In this document: piece after piece, positions 1 through 5,175 of the stretch
How positions within the stretch are numbered: position 1 is the first letter of the stretch
How the letters are laid out: the number at the start of each line of letters is the position of its first letter
Assembly (NCBI GenBank): GCA_023145315.1
Contig: JAGLEA010000122.1
Coordinates: 1-5,175, forward strand
Length of the DNA stretch: 5,175 bases
Direction: 5' to 3'
Source of the DNA: Psychrilyobacter sp.
GTDB lineage: Bacteria > Fusobacteriota > Fusobacteriia > Fusobacteriales > Fusobacteriaceae
Program-made: the position numbers and the translations under genes
The notes under the pieces: generated by a model
What the model saw: the letters and a program-made list of their open reading frames with translations, nothing else
The model's database searches: none
Told to the model about the DNA's origin: nothing

Positions 1-1097
1 CCTTCTAAATCAACTATAACAAGGTCTGCATAGTTTCCTTTTTTTATTTCACCTCTGTCTTTTATTCCAAAAATGTCACTTGGATTTTTACACATTAGCT
101 CTATTACTTTAGATAAAGTTATTTTTTCTTTTGATACCGCATCTAACATAAGTAAGAGTGAATTTTCAACTCCCGGAATACCAAAAGTTACTTTTTCTAG
201 TTTTTCGACCAATAGATGGGGAGCGTGATCAGTTCCTATAGTATCGATAGTTCCATCATTTATAGCTTTCCATAGTGCTTCTACATCATCTATGCTTTTT
301 AACTCTGGCTTCATTCTAAGGAGCATCTTATTTTCTCTTTTTACATCCATATCACTCATAAATAAGTGATGAGGTGTTACTTCTACATATATTTTTTTCT
401 CGTTTTTTAATCTATGTTTTTTTATTATTTCCAATTCATCCATAGTTGAAATATGACACAAATATAGTTTCTGTCCATATTTTTCATTATAGGTAATTGC
501 TTTTTCTACCATTTCACCTTCAGCATGAACAGATACCATTTTTGATTTTGAAAATATATTTTTTAGCACTTCATCTTTTTCTACTAACATTTTTCCAGTA
601 GAAATATTCATAAATACCTTAGTAGAAGCTATTCCAGATTTAGGTATAAAGTCACTATTATCACTACTAGTTCCTCCAAAGTGAAAACCATAATTAACTA
701 TAGATTTGGATTTTGCTATCTCCTTTTTTTTGTTCAGAGCTTCTAAATTTGTAGTAGTTGGTACAGTATTTGGCATGTCTATAAAGGTTGTAATCCCTCC
801 TTTTGCACAAGCACGAGATCCTGTATACAGATCTTCCTTGTGAGTTAGTCCTGGATCTCTCATATGAACATGAGGATCTATGACTCCAGGTAAAAGATAT
901 TTTTCTCCTTTTAAGTCTAATACATCTAATTTCATAGTAGACTCTATACCATCTTCTAAGTCCTTAAAAATATCTTTTGCAACTTCAGCTCTCTCTATAT
1001 TATCTTCTATCATTTTTATTTTTCCATTTTTTATATAGATATCTTTTATCTCGTATTCATTATCTTTTGTAGATAATCTAGCATTTTTTATTAGCAT
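1..1097 (-). CDS. pyrC: Dihydroorotase, 3' end cut by window edge
   Basis: Zinc-dependent amidohydrolase that cyclises N-carbamoyl-aspartate to dihydroorotate, step 3 of UMP synthesis, in the cytoplasm. I translated 365 codons without a stop; the C-terminus lies beyond position 1, and the family usually runs to about 400-430 residues. Visible motifs: metal-binding HVH at residues 76-78 in PGVIDPHVHMRDPG, with substrate-contacting Arg80; Asn110 in MPNT; Lys160 in the TKVFMN context, the expected carboxylated lysine bridging two metals; metal-ligand His191 (VHAEGE) and His215 (LCHIS); catalytic Asp290 in GTDHAPH. The lysine and the STG after it resemble the hydantoinase-like 'multifunctional complex type' dihydroorotases rather than the Asp-bridged type. 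Start chosen at ATG 1097, with a GAGG ribosome binding site 7 nt upstream. It is the last visible gene of the pyr operon, 56 bp after pyrF. Allantoinase or dihydropyrimidinase is a formal alternative, but the operon context argues for PyrC. Confidence 0.95.
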   Translation of the reverse strand, partial: MLIKNARLSTKDNEYEIKDIYIKNGKIKMIEDNIERAEVAKDIFKDLEDGIESTMKLDVLDLKGEKYLLPGVIDPHVHMRDPGLTHKEDLYTGSRACAKGGITTFIDMPNTVPTTTNLEALNKKKEIAKSKSIVNYGFHFGGTSSDNSDFIPKSGIASTKVFMNISTGKMLVEKDEVLKNIFSKSKMVSVHAEGEMVEKAITYNEKYGQKLYLCHISTMDELEIIKKHRLKNEKKIYVEVTPHHLFMSDMDVKRENKMLLRMKPELKSIDDVEALWKAINDGTIDTIGTDHAPHLLVEKLEKVTFGIPGVENSLLLMLDAVSKEKITLSKVIELMCKNPSDIFGIKDRGEIKKGNYADLVIVDLE

Positions 1098-1153
1098 ACT
1101 ACCACCTCTTCTTTAACTTATTTCTTTACACATAACTAATTACTTGTTTCTAA

Positions 1154-1882
1154 TTATTCTTTATTTCCCTCTAATCCTTCTTCTATCTCTTCTAATATTA
1201 ATTTTGCTGCCTGTACTGGGTTCTCTGCTTTAGTTATTGGTCTTCCAACTACTAAGAAATCAGCACCATTTGAAATTGCCATCTTCGGTGTCATTATTCT
1301 TTTTTGATCATTTGAAACTGCCCAAGCTGGCCTTACACCAGGACATATTGTGTAGAAGTTTTCACCACAAAGTTCCTTTATTTTTTTTGCTTCTAATGGA
1401 GAGCACACTACGCCATGTAATCCTGCTTCCTTTGTCTCCATTGCCCAGTGATTAGCTAGTTCTGCTATATTAAGATCTGTTTTAAAATGATTACTAACCT
1501 CCTCTTCACTAAATGAGGTAAGAATTGTTACTGCAATAACTAAGGAATCTGAATTATTTTCTTCTAACATCTTGGCAACTGTTCGCATCATAGTGGGACC
1601 ACCACCTGCGTGGATATTAAACATGAAGACTTCTTTCTTGTGTGCAAATAATGATGCCATTGTAGTTGTATTTGGAATATCATGAAATTTTAGGTCCAAA
1701 AAAACTTTTTTATCTATACTGTGTAGATATTCCACTGCTTCCCCACGAGTATTTAAAAATAGTTCCAATCCAACCTTATATGTAGATACCGCATCTCCAA
1801 TCTCATTAACTATATCCTTTACTTCATCTAATGTTTTATAGTCTAACGCAACTATTAATCTATCTTTTGCAAATAGTTTCAT
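1154..1882 (-). CDS. pyrF: Orotidine 5'-phosphate decarboxylase
   Basis: Decarboxylates OMP to UMP, the final step of de novo UMP synthesis; a cytoplasmic TIM-barrel enzyme that normally works as a homodimer. The 242-residue protein is of normal length for the bacterial group 1 family. Asp14 (VALD) and Lys36 (YKVGLEL) are active-site positions. The signature D63-L-K65-F-H-D68-IPNT carries the catalytic Asp-Lys-Asp array, and the phosphate-binding elements GVRP (182-185) and VVGRPIT (211-217) are present. All expected catalytic residues are intact. The start at 1882 is preceded by AAGGAG about 10 nt upstream. It lies 68 bp after pyrD and 56 bp before pyrC on the same strand, and I see no hairpin with a T-run in either gap, so cotranscription is inferred. 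Confidence 0.98.
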   Translation of the reverse strand: MKLFAKDRLIVALDYKTLDEVKDIVNEIGDAVSTYKVGLELFLNTRGEAVEYLHSIDKKVFLDLKFHDIPNTTTMASLFAHKKEVFMFNIHAGGGPTMMRTVAKMLEENNSDSLVIAVTILTSFSEEEVSNHFKTDLNIAELANHWAMETKEAGLHGVVCSPLEAKKIKELCGENFYTICPGVRPAWAVSNDQKRIMTPKMAISNGADFLVVGRPITKAENPVQAAKLILEEIEEGLEGNKE

Positions 1883-1950
1883 ATTTAAGTCATCTCCTTT
1901 TTTTTCTTAATATTTTTTATCTCTCTACTTTTGACTTACCCTTTTACACA

Positions 1951-2916
1951 TTATGATTTCTTAGCTATCCTATTCATTCTTTCTCTATATGCTACTCCTC
2001 CATCAGAATGAGCTGCTCCTACTATTTCACTTATATTTTCAATATTATTTTCTATACAATATTCCTCTAAGCCTTTTTTTATCTCTATAGGTAGTCTAGG
2101 ATTCCCAAACATCCCAGTTCCTAGTGATATTCCACTAGCACCGACCATGAAAAACTCTATTGCATCATTAGTGGAAGTAATTCCTCCCATTCCCAATATT
2201 GGTATTGACACTGCCTGAGTTACTTGATATATCATTCGAAGGGCTACCGGTTTCACCGCTGGACCTGATAATCCACCCATAATATTTCCTAGGATTGGCT
2301 TTCTTTTTCTTATATCTATTGCCATACCTAGAAGTGTATTTATTAATGCAATTCCATCTGCACCTTCCTCTTCTACTATCTTAGCTATCTCTACTATATT
2401 TGTTACATTAGGAGAGAGTTTTACAATCATAGGTTTTGTTAATACTTTTCTTACCTCTTTTGTAACTACTCTTGCCATATCAGGATTAGCTCCAAATGCC
2501 ATTCCCCCATCTTTTACATTTGGACATGAAATATTTAATTCTACCATCTCAATTTCTTCTATTTTCTCTATCTCTTTAGCAATTTCTATATACTCTTCTA
2601 ATATTTTACCATTTATATTTGCAACTAATGGAATATCTATTTCTTTTTTTATACTTGGTATAATTTTTTTAAATTCTTCTATTCCTGGATTTTCTAATCC
2701 AACAGAATTTAACATTCCAGATGGTGTCTCTGCTATACGAGTTCCCTTATTTCCAGATCTTGGCTCCATAGTTATACCTTTTAATACAGCAGCACCTAAT
2801 TCATTTGGATCAAAGTAATCTTTGTATTCTAGCCCATATCCAAAACATCCTGATGCTGTCATAATAGGATTTTTTAATTCAAGTCCCAAAAAATTTATAT
2901 TTAATCTGTTTTTCAT
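1951..2916 (-). CDS. pyrD: Dihydroorotate dehydrogenase, class 1B catalytic subunit
   Basis: FMN enzyme oxidising dihydroorotate to orotate, step 4 of UMP synthesis, in the cytoplasm. It is assigned to class 1B (PyrDB, NAD-linked, partner PyrK) because the active-site base is Cys131 within NISCPNVKDGGMAFG, as known for the Lactococcus PyrDB family, and because pyrK lies directly upstream. Other motifs: Lys46 (VLKGIT), NSVGLEN at 70-76 for substrate binding, Lys166 (VKLSPN), GLSGPAVKP near 215-223, and the FMN-phosphate segments GMGGI (242-246) and GTGMFG (266-271). Start chosen at ATG 2916, giving 321 residues: GGGGGAG lies 6-7 nt upstream and the protein then begins MKNRLNI, the usual family N-terminus. 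An in-frame ATG at 2943 would overlap the pyrK 3' end and adds nine non-conserved residues. The gap to the pyrK stop is 17 bp. About 18 residues (DGGVAYRERMN...) follow the usual family end. Confidence 0.97.
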   Translation of the reverse strand: MKNRLNINFLGLELKNPIMTASGCFGYGLEYKDYFDPNELGAAVLKGITMEPRSGNKGTRIAETPSGMLNSVGLENPGIEEFKKIIPSIKKEIDIPLVANINGKILEEYIEIAKEIEKIEEIEMVELNISCPNVKDGGMAFGANPDMARVVTKEVRKVLTKPMIVKLSPNVTNIVEIAKIVEEEGADGIALINTLLGMAIDIRKRKPILGNIMGGLSGPAVKPVALRMIYQVTQAVSIPILGMGGITSTNDAIEFFMVGASGISLGTGMFGNPRLPIEIKKGLEEYCIENNIENISEIVGAAHSDGGVAYRERMNRIAKKS

Positions 2917-2933
2917 AATTACTCCCCCTTTTA

Positions 2934-3725
2934 TTAGCAACATCCACCATTTGGATCAATAATATCTATATCTACTACATCAATACTTTCAAAAACTGGC
3001 CCATCATAGCATACTTTTTGCATTCCTTTTGTAGTTAGAATAGAACATCCTACACAAGCTTTTATTCCACATGCCATTCTTTCTTCTAAAGAAACCTGAC
3101 ACCTTATATTGTTTTCCTCTGCAACTCTAGCTACTGCTTCCATCATCTTGTGTGGTCCACATGTGTAAATTATATCCACTTTTTCTTTCTCTAAAATTGT
3201 TTTTAAAAGATCTACTGTATTCCCCTTAGATCCTACACTACCATCATCAGTCGCCACTTCATATGATAACGCATCTAAATTAAAGTTTTTAATTATCTCA
3301 ACTGCATTACTATTTCTTCCTCCACCTATAAATTTTACATTGTTATTTATTTTTAATTTTTTGATCAGGTACTTTATAGGAGCCATTCCCATTCCACCAC
3401 CTATTACTATTACATTTTTATCTTTAACTTCTGTATCAAATCCATTTCCTAGAGGACCTTGAATATTCATAGTTTCTCCAATTTTTAATTTAGAAAATTC
3501 TTTCGTCCCACTACCTAGAGCTTCATAATAAAACTCTAATATATTCTCGTCTACATTGTGTAAACTTATGGGTCTTCTTAAAATTCTAGAACTATCTTTT
3601 GACTCTAGCATAAAAAATTGGCCTGGTTTAGAAGATTTGGGTATCTTATCACCTTCTACCCTCATTAAATAATAGTTATCTGCTATTTTTTTATTCTCTA
3701 AAATTTTAACATCTTCTAAAAACAT
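2934..3725 (-). CDS. pyrK: Dihydroorotate dehydrogenase electron transfer subunit
   Basis: FAD and [2Fe-2S] subunit that passes electrons from the PyrD FMN to NAD+ in the heterotetrameric class 1B enzyme. In the 263-residue protein: PGQFFML (about 34-40) and RRPIS (50-54) form the flavin-binding barrel; GGGMGMAP (109-116) and CGP (189-191) belong to the nucleotide-binding half; the cluster cysteines are Cys219, Cys224, Cys227 and Cys239, in the family spacing C-x4-C-x2-C-x11-C. Start chosen at ATG 3725, since AGGAGG lies 5 nt upstream and the protein then opens MFLEDVKI like its family. An in-frame ATG at 3791 would add 22 residues encoded by the upstream terminator hairpin and is rejected. 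The C-terminus is slightly long and ends Gly-Gly-Cys-Cys, which is unusual. First structural gene of the pyr operon, 24 bp downstream of the terminator T-run, so its expression probably needs readthrough. Confidence 0.97.
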   Translation of the reverse strand: MFLEDVKILENKKIADNYYLMRVEGDKIPKSSKPGQFFMLESKDSSRILRRPISLHNVDENILEFYYEALGSGTKEFSKLKIGETMNIQGPLGNGFDTEVKDKNVIVIGGGMGMAPIKYLIKKLKINNNVKFIGGGRNSNAVEIIKNFNLDALSYEVATDDGSVGSKGNTVDLLKTILEKEKVDIIYTCGPHKMMEAVARVAEENNIRCQVSLEERMACGIKACVGCSILTTKGMQKVCYDGPVFESIDVVDIDIIDPNGGCC

Positions 3726-3748
3726 CTTATCCTCCTGGAAAGCTTGAT

Positions 3749-3787
3749 AAAAAAAAAGAATAAAAACTAAATAATTAGTTTTTATTC
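3749..3787 (-). terminator. Intrinsic terminator, probable pyr operon attenuator
   Basis: Perfect 13-bp inverted repeat: GAATAAAAACTAA (3787-3775), a TTAT loop (3774-3771), TTAGTTTTTATTC (3770-3758), followed directly by nine T (3757-3749) on the minus strand. This is the form of a Rho-independent terminator, although the stem is AT-rich. It lies after the promoter and small ORF and just before the pyrK ribosome binding site (3736-3731). I find no promoter between it and pyrK, so RNA polymerase must read through it to express pyrKDFC. That makes an attenuator more likely than a simple end-of-gene terminator. No PyrR-type binding motif was recognised in the leader. Confidence 0.85.
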
Positions 3788-3921
3788 TCAATATTAATAT
3801 TATATAAATCGTGAATTAAATTAGTTGCTCCCACTATAACATAGGGAACATCAGTTAAAAATACAGAAGATTTCTCAAAAAAATTGTTTCTAACTATAGT
3901 TATAGTATTCTCTAATTTCAT
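3775..3921 (-). CDS. Small leader ORF, 48 aa, upstream of pyrK
   Basis: A 48-codon ORF starting MKLENTITIVRNN and ending NIENKN, with a strong ribosome binding site (AAAAGGGGGG, 3936-3927, 5 nt before ATG). I do not recognise a protein family. The middle (FLTDVPYVIVGATNLI, about residues 21-36) is moderately hydrophobic but contains Asp and Pro and is not a clear membrane helix. It begins about 23 nt after the predicted transcription start, and its TAA stop forms the last three bases of the left arm of the terminator hairpin. Its likely role is as a translated leader whose ribosome blocks the terminator, as known for the 44-residue leader of E. coli pyrBI; there is no sequence similarity to that peptide. 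The RNA has T-runs at codons 13-15 and 20-22, suitable for UTP-sensitive pausing. Alternatives: an independent small protein, or a gene remnant. Confidence 0.7.
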   Translation of the reverse strand: MKLENTITIVRNNFFEKSSVFLTDVPYVIVGATNLIHDLYNINIENKN

Positions 3922-3950
3922 GAAATCCCCCCTTTTGTAATCTTTCTATA

Positions 3951-3979
3951 AGAATATCATACAAATAGAGTTATGTCAA
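3951..3979 (-). promoter_or_regulatory. Predicted promoter of the pyr leader and pyrKDFC
   Basis: Minus-strand TTGACA (3979-3974) is a perfect -35 box. After a 17-bp spacer comes TATTCT (3956-3951) as -10, with TG one base upstream (TGATATTCT, extended -10). Transcription should start near 3944, giving a 5' untranslated region of about 23 nt before the leader ORF. A second TTGACA lies 16 bp upstream (3995-3990) inside the end of the selW gene, but it has no fitting -10. Confidence 0.75.
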
Positions 3980-3983
3980 TACA

Positions 3984-4241
3984 CTATTCTGTCAAACTTC
4001 TTATTTCTGCTTCCATTACTTCCCATAATTTATCTTCTTCCGGAAACATCCCTTGAGCTAGTTTTGAATATATTAAAGCATCATTTATCTTTAACTCAAA
4101 TGCACCACCACTAGAAGGTATCAGCATAAATGATTTCACATTAAACCTAAATTTACTTACTATCTCATCCATAAGAGCAACTGCTCTTCTATTATAACCT
4201 CATGAATTGCAAAATTCTAAAGATACCACTACTGAATTCAT
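3984..4241 (-). CDS. SelW/Rdx-family selenoprotein with in-frame TGA
   Basis: Small thioredoxin-like protein of the Rdx (SelW/SelT/SelH) family; thiol/selenol redox activity in the cytoplasm is inferred. Translation from ATG 4241 gives 85 residues if the TGA at 4202-4200 is read as selenocysteine: MNSVVVSLEFCNS-U-GYNRRA and on. Cys11 and Sec14 form the CxxU motif in exactly the N-terminal beta-strand/loop position where the family has CxxC or CxxU. The C-terminal signature SGGAFELKINDALIYSKL..G.FPE follows. Starting at the downstream ATG (4172) would give a 62-residue fragment without the redox site, so 4241 is preferred. Its ribosome binding site, GGAAGGGG, consists of the last codons of the superoxide reductase gene, and the gap is 2 bp, so translation is probably coupled. 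A Cys-to-stop mutation (TGT or TGC to TGA) is the alternative, but the SECIS-like hairpin and the intact remainder argue against it. Confidence 0.9.
4173..4202 (-). promoter_or_regulatory. Sec TGA codon and candidate bacterial SECIS hairpin
   Basis: The selenocysteine TGA is at 4202-4200. Beginning 12 nt downstream is a perfect stem AAGAGC/GCTCTT (4188-4183 with 4178-4173) closing an AGTT loop. The loop begins about 18 nt after the TGA and its second base is G. This fits the known bacterial SECIS rule: apical loop roughly 16-37 nt after the UGA, with a G among its first two bases. The hairpin lies within the coding sequence, as bacterial SECIS elements do. The stem is short (6 bp), and I could not compute folding energy. 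Confidence 0.7.
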
Positions 4242-4243
4242 AA

Positions 4244-4648
4244 TTACCCCTTCCAATGTCCATGTAAATTACAATATGACCTAACCACTACATTTGTACC
4301 ATCACATGATGTAAATGATGCAAAAGGTTTGTCTCCTGGTTTCAAATATTTGATAATTGAGCAACCATCTATTATTAGCTCTATCCATTCGATATAGTGA
4401 TCTTCTGTCATTGGATGCTCAGTACTTCCCACTGTTACTTCATATCCATTACTTAACCTTACTACTTTCGGTTGGTGCTTTTCTACAGATGCATCTATAG
4501 AATTTTCTATTTGTAATACCATAGGCATCTTACAACAATATAATTCTCCAAAACCTGGATGTAACATTTCAACTATATTACCACATTTTTCACATTTATG
4601 AATATGAAACCTTTGATTATCTATTCCTTTACACATCTTTTCGCTCAT
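4244..4648 (-). CDS. dfx: Desulfoferrodoxin (two-iron superoxide reductase)
   Basis: Cytoplasmic superoxide reductase, which reduces superoxide to hydrogen peroxide without making oxygen; typical of anaerobes. The 134-residue protein has both domains of the class I (2Fe) form. The N-terminal desulforedoxin-like centre I has Cys19, Cys22, Cys38 and Cys39 (CEKC ... YCCKMPM). The C-terminal catalytic centre II has His58 (EKHQPKV), His78 (EHPM), His84 (DHYIEW), Cys126 and His129 (YCNLH). Glu56 and Lys57, which precede the first histidine, match the conserved pair that assists catalysis. The protein carries about nine more N-terminal residues than the classical Desulfovibrio form. Start at 4648 with AAAGGGGG 8 nt upstream. 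First gene of a two-gene unit with the SelW-like selenoprotein, and divergent from the YchJ-family gene. Confidence 0.97.
   Translation of the reverse strand: MSEKMCKGIDNQRFHIHKCEKCGNIVEMLHPGFGELYCCKMPMVLQIENSIDASVEKHQPKVVRLSNGYEVTVGSTEHPMTEDHYIEWIELIIDGCSIIKYLKPGDKPFASFTSCDGTNVVVRSYCNLHGHWKG
4247..4254 (-). promoter_or_regulatory. Ribosome binding site of the selenoprotein gene
   Basis: GGAAGGGG is formed by the final Trp-Lys-Gly codons of the superoxide reductase gene, directly before its TAA. It lies 5 nt from the ATG at 4241. It supports this ATG as the true start of the selenoprotein, since the ATG at 4172 is preceded only by the SECIS-like hairpin, with no good ribosome binding site. 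Confidence 0.8.
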
Positions 4649-4686
4649 CTTTTAAGCCCCCTTTAAAAAATAATTTTCTTATTACT

Positions 4687-4717
4687 AATATAGCATATAT
4701 TTAATTTTTTTTGTCTT
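4687..4717 (-). promoter_or_regulatory. Possible promoter of dfx and the selenoprotein gene
   Basis: On the minus strand TATATT (4692-4687) is preceded by TG one base upstream (TGCTATATT, extended -10). AAGACA (4717-4712) is a partial -35 match, with a long 19-bp spacer. Transcription would start near 4680, about 32 nt before the dfx ATG. The region is very AT-rich, so chance matches are likely. I did not see a PerR- or Fur-like inverted repeat. Confidence 0.5.
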
Positions 4718-4731
4718 AAATTTTTATAAAG

Positions 4732-4761
4732 TTATTTTCTAATAAATTTATGTGGTATAAT
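4732..4761 (+). promoter_or_regulatory. Predicted promoter of the YchJ-family gene
   Basis: A perfect TATAAT (4756-4761) with TG one base upstream (TGGTATAAT, extended -10). The only candidate -35, TTATTT (4732-4737), is weak, as is common when the -10 is extended. The start would be near 4768, leaving a short leader of about 20 nt that carries the GGAGG ribosome binding site (4777-4781). Confidence 0.65.
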
Positions 4762-4788
4762 TACTTATAAAATTTTGGAGGTATAAAT

Positions 4789-5175
4789 ATGAAAAAATGT
4801 CCTTGTGGAAAAGAACTAAGTTACGAAGAGTGTTGCAAACCATTTATTACAGGTAAAAAATTACCAACCACTGCTGAAGATACTATGAGATCTAGATATA
4901 CTGCTTATGTTGTAGGAGAGGTAGACTATATCTACGATACACATAACCCTAAAACTCGTGAAGGATTAACTTTAGAAGAGATTAAACATTGGTCTGAATC
5001 TACAAATTGGAATAAATTAGAAATAGTTGAGACTAAAGATGGAAACAAAGATGATTTAGAGGGAATAGTAGAATTTAAAGGGCATTATTTAGAGAACGGT
5101 GAAACATTATTTCATAACGAAAGATCTTTATTTAAAAAAATAGATGGAAAATGGCTTTATGATTCTGCACTTTCA
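4789..5175 (+). CDS. ychJ: YchJ-family protein (UPF0225), 3' end cut by window edge
   Basis: 129 codons are visible with no stop before the right edge. The N-terminus MKKCPCGKELSYEECCKPF is a SEC-C zinc-binding motif (Cys4, Cys6, Cys15, Cys16; CxC-x8-CC). It is followed by the family signature TAEDTMRSRYTAYVVGEVDYI and the THNPKTR segment (about residues 28-62). The rest matches an NTF2-like domain (EGIVEFKGHYLENGETLFHNERSLF) ending in KKIDGKWLYDS. Known family members such as E. coli YchJ have no settled function. The visible length is close to a one-SEC-C version of the family, so only a few residues may be missing, though a second C-terminal SEC-C is possible. GGAGG lies 7 nt before the ATG. 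It is divergent from dfx; no functional link can be shown from sequence. Confidence 0.9.
   Translation, partial: MKKCPCGKELSYEECCKPFITGKKLPTTAEDTMRSRYTAYVVGEVDYIYDTHNPKTREGLTLEEIKHWSESTNWNKLEIVETKDGNKDDLEGIVEFKGHYLENGETLFHNERSLFKKIDGKWLYDSALS

Noticed and set aside
1237..1455. 72-codon plus-strand ORF
   Set aside because: It lies wholly antisense within pyrF, has no ribosome binding site and shows no recognisable domain; it is a shadow of the pyrF coding sequence.
1098..1950. Similar ATGTGTAAA strings in the two gaps before pyrC and pyrF (near 1125-1135 and 1943-1952)
   Set aside because: The match is about nine bases in AT-rich spacers and is not extended, so it is best explained by chance.
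2917..2943. Nine-residue N-terminal extension of PyrD from ATG 2943
   Set aside because: It overlaps the pyrK stop and is not conserved, and its segment contains the ribosome binding site for ATG 2916.
3726..3791. 22-residue N-terminal extension of PyrK from an in-frame ATG at 3791
   Set aside because: The extension is encoded by the terminator hairpin and T-run, has no ribosome binding site and is unlike the family. ATG 3725 has AGGAGG 5 nt upstream.
3749..3944. PyrR-dependent attenuator
   Set aside because: I found neither the conserved PyrR-binding loop sequence nor a competing antiterminator stem in the leader. The translated ORF overlapping the terminator explains the layout better.
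3984..4172. Independent 62-residue protein starting at 4172
   Set aside because: It is the C-terminal part of the SelW-like gene. The upstream frame continues through the TGA into a conserved CxxU motif and a well-placed start at 4241.

Overview
The window is AT-rich, compact bacterial DNA with strong purine-rich ribosome binding sites. It encodes a two-iron superoxide reductase, a selenocysteine-containing SelW-like protein and the NAD-linked (class 1B, PyrDB/PyrK) dihydroorotate dehydrogenase. Together these point to a low-GC anaerobe or microaerobe such as a member of Fusobacteriota or Bacillota. The exact taxon cannot be fixed from sequence alone.

Minus strand, read from right to left. 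(1) At 4648-3984 lies a tight two-gene unit: desulfoferrodoxin (superoxide reductase), then 2 bp later a SelW/Rdx-family gene whose CxxU redox motif contains an in-frame TGA. Reading that TGA as selenocysteine joins a conserved N-terminus (from 4241) to the rest of the protein; without it only a 62-residue headless fragment is seen. A SECIS-like hairpin follows the TGA at the expected distance. (2) At 3979-3749 lies a pyrimidine-operon leader: a good sigma-70-type promoter, a 48-codon ORF with a strong ribosome binding site, and a perfect 13-bp hairpin followed by nine T. The leader ORF's stop codon sits at the inner end of the hairpin's left arm. This is the layout expected of attenuation coupled to translation. 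(3) At 3725-1 lie pyrK, pyrD, pyrF and pyrC (pyrC cut by the window edge). They are closely spaced, each with its own ribosome binding site, and no promoter or terminator was found between them. They supply steps 3 (dihydroorotase), 4 (dihydroorotate dehydrogenase, catalytic and electron-transfer subunits) and 6 (OMP decarboxylase) of UMP synthesis. The genes for the remaining steps are not in the window.

Plus strand: a YchJ-family (SEC-C/NTF2-like) gene starts at 4789 and runs off the right edge. It is divergent from the superoxide reductase gene and shares a 140-bp intergenic promoter region with it.

The two most informative points are both easy to miss in routine gene calling: the selenocysteine gene, which is usually annotated as a short ORF starting after the TGA, and the small leader ORF with its attenuator ahead of pyrK.
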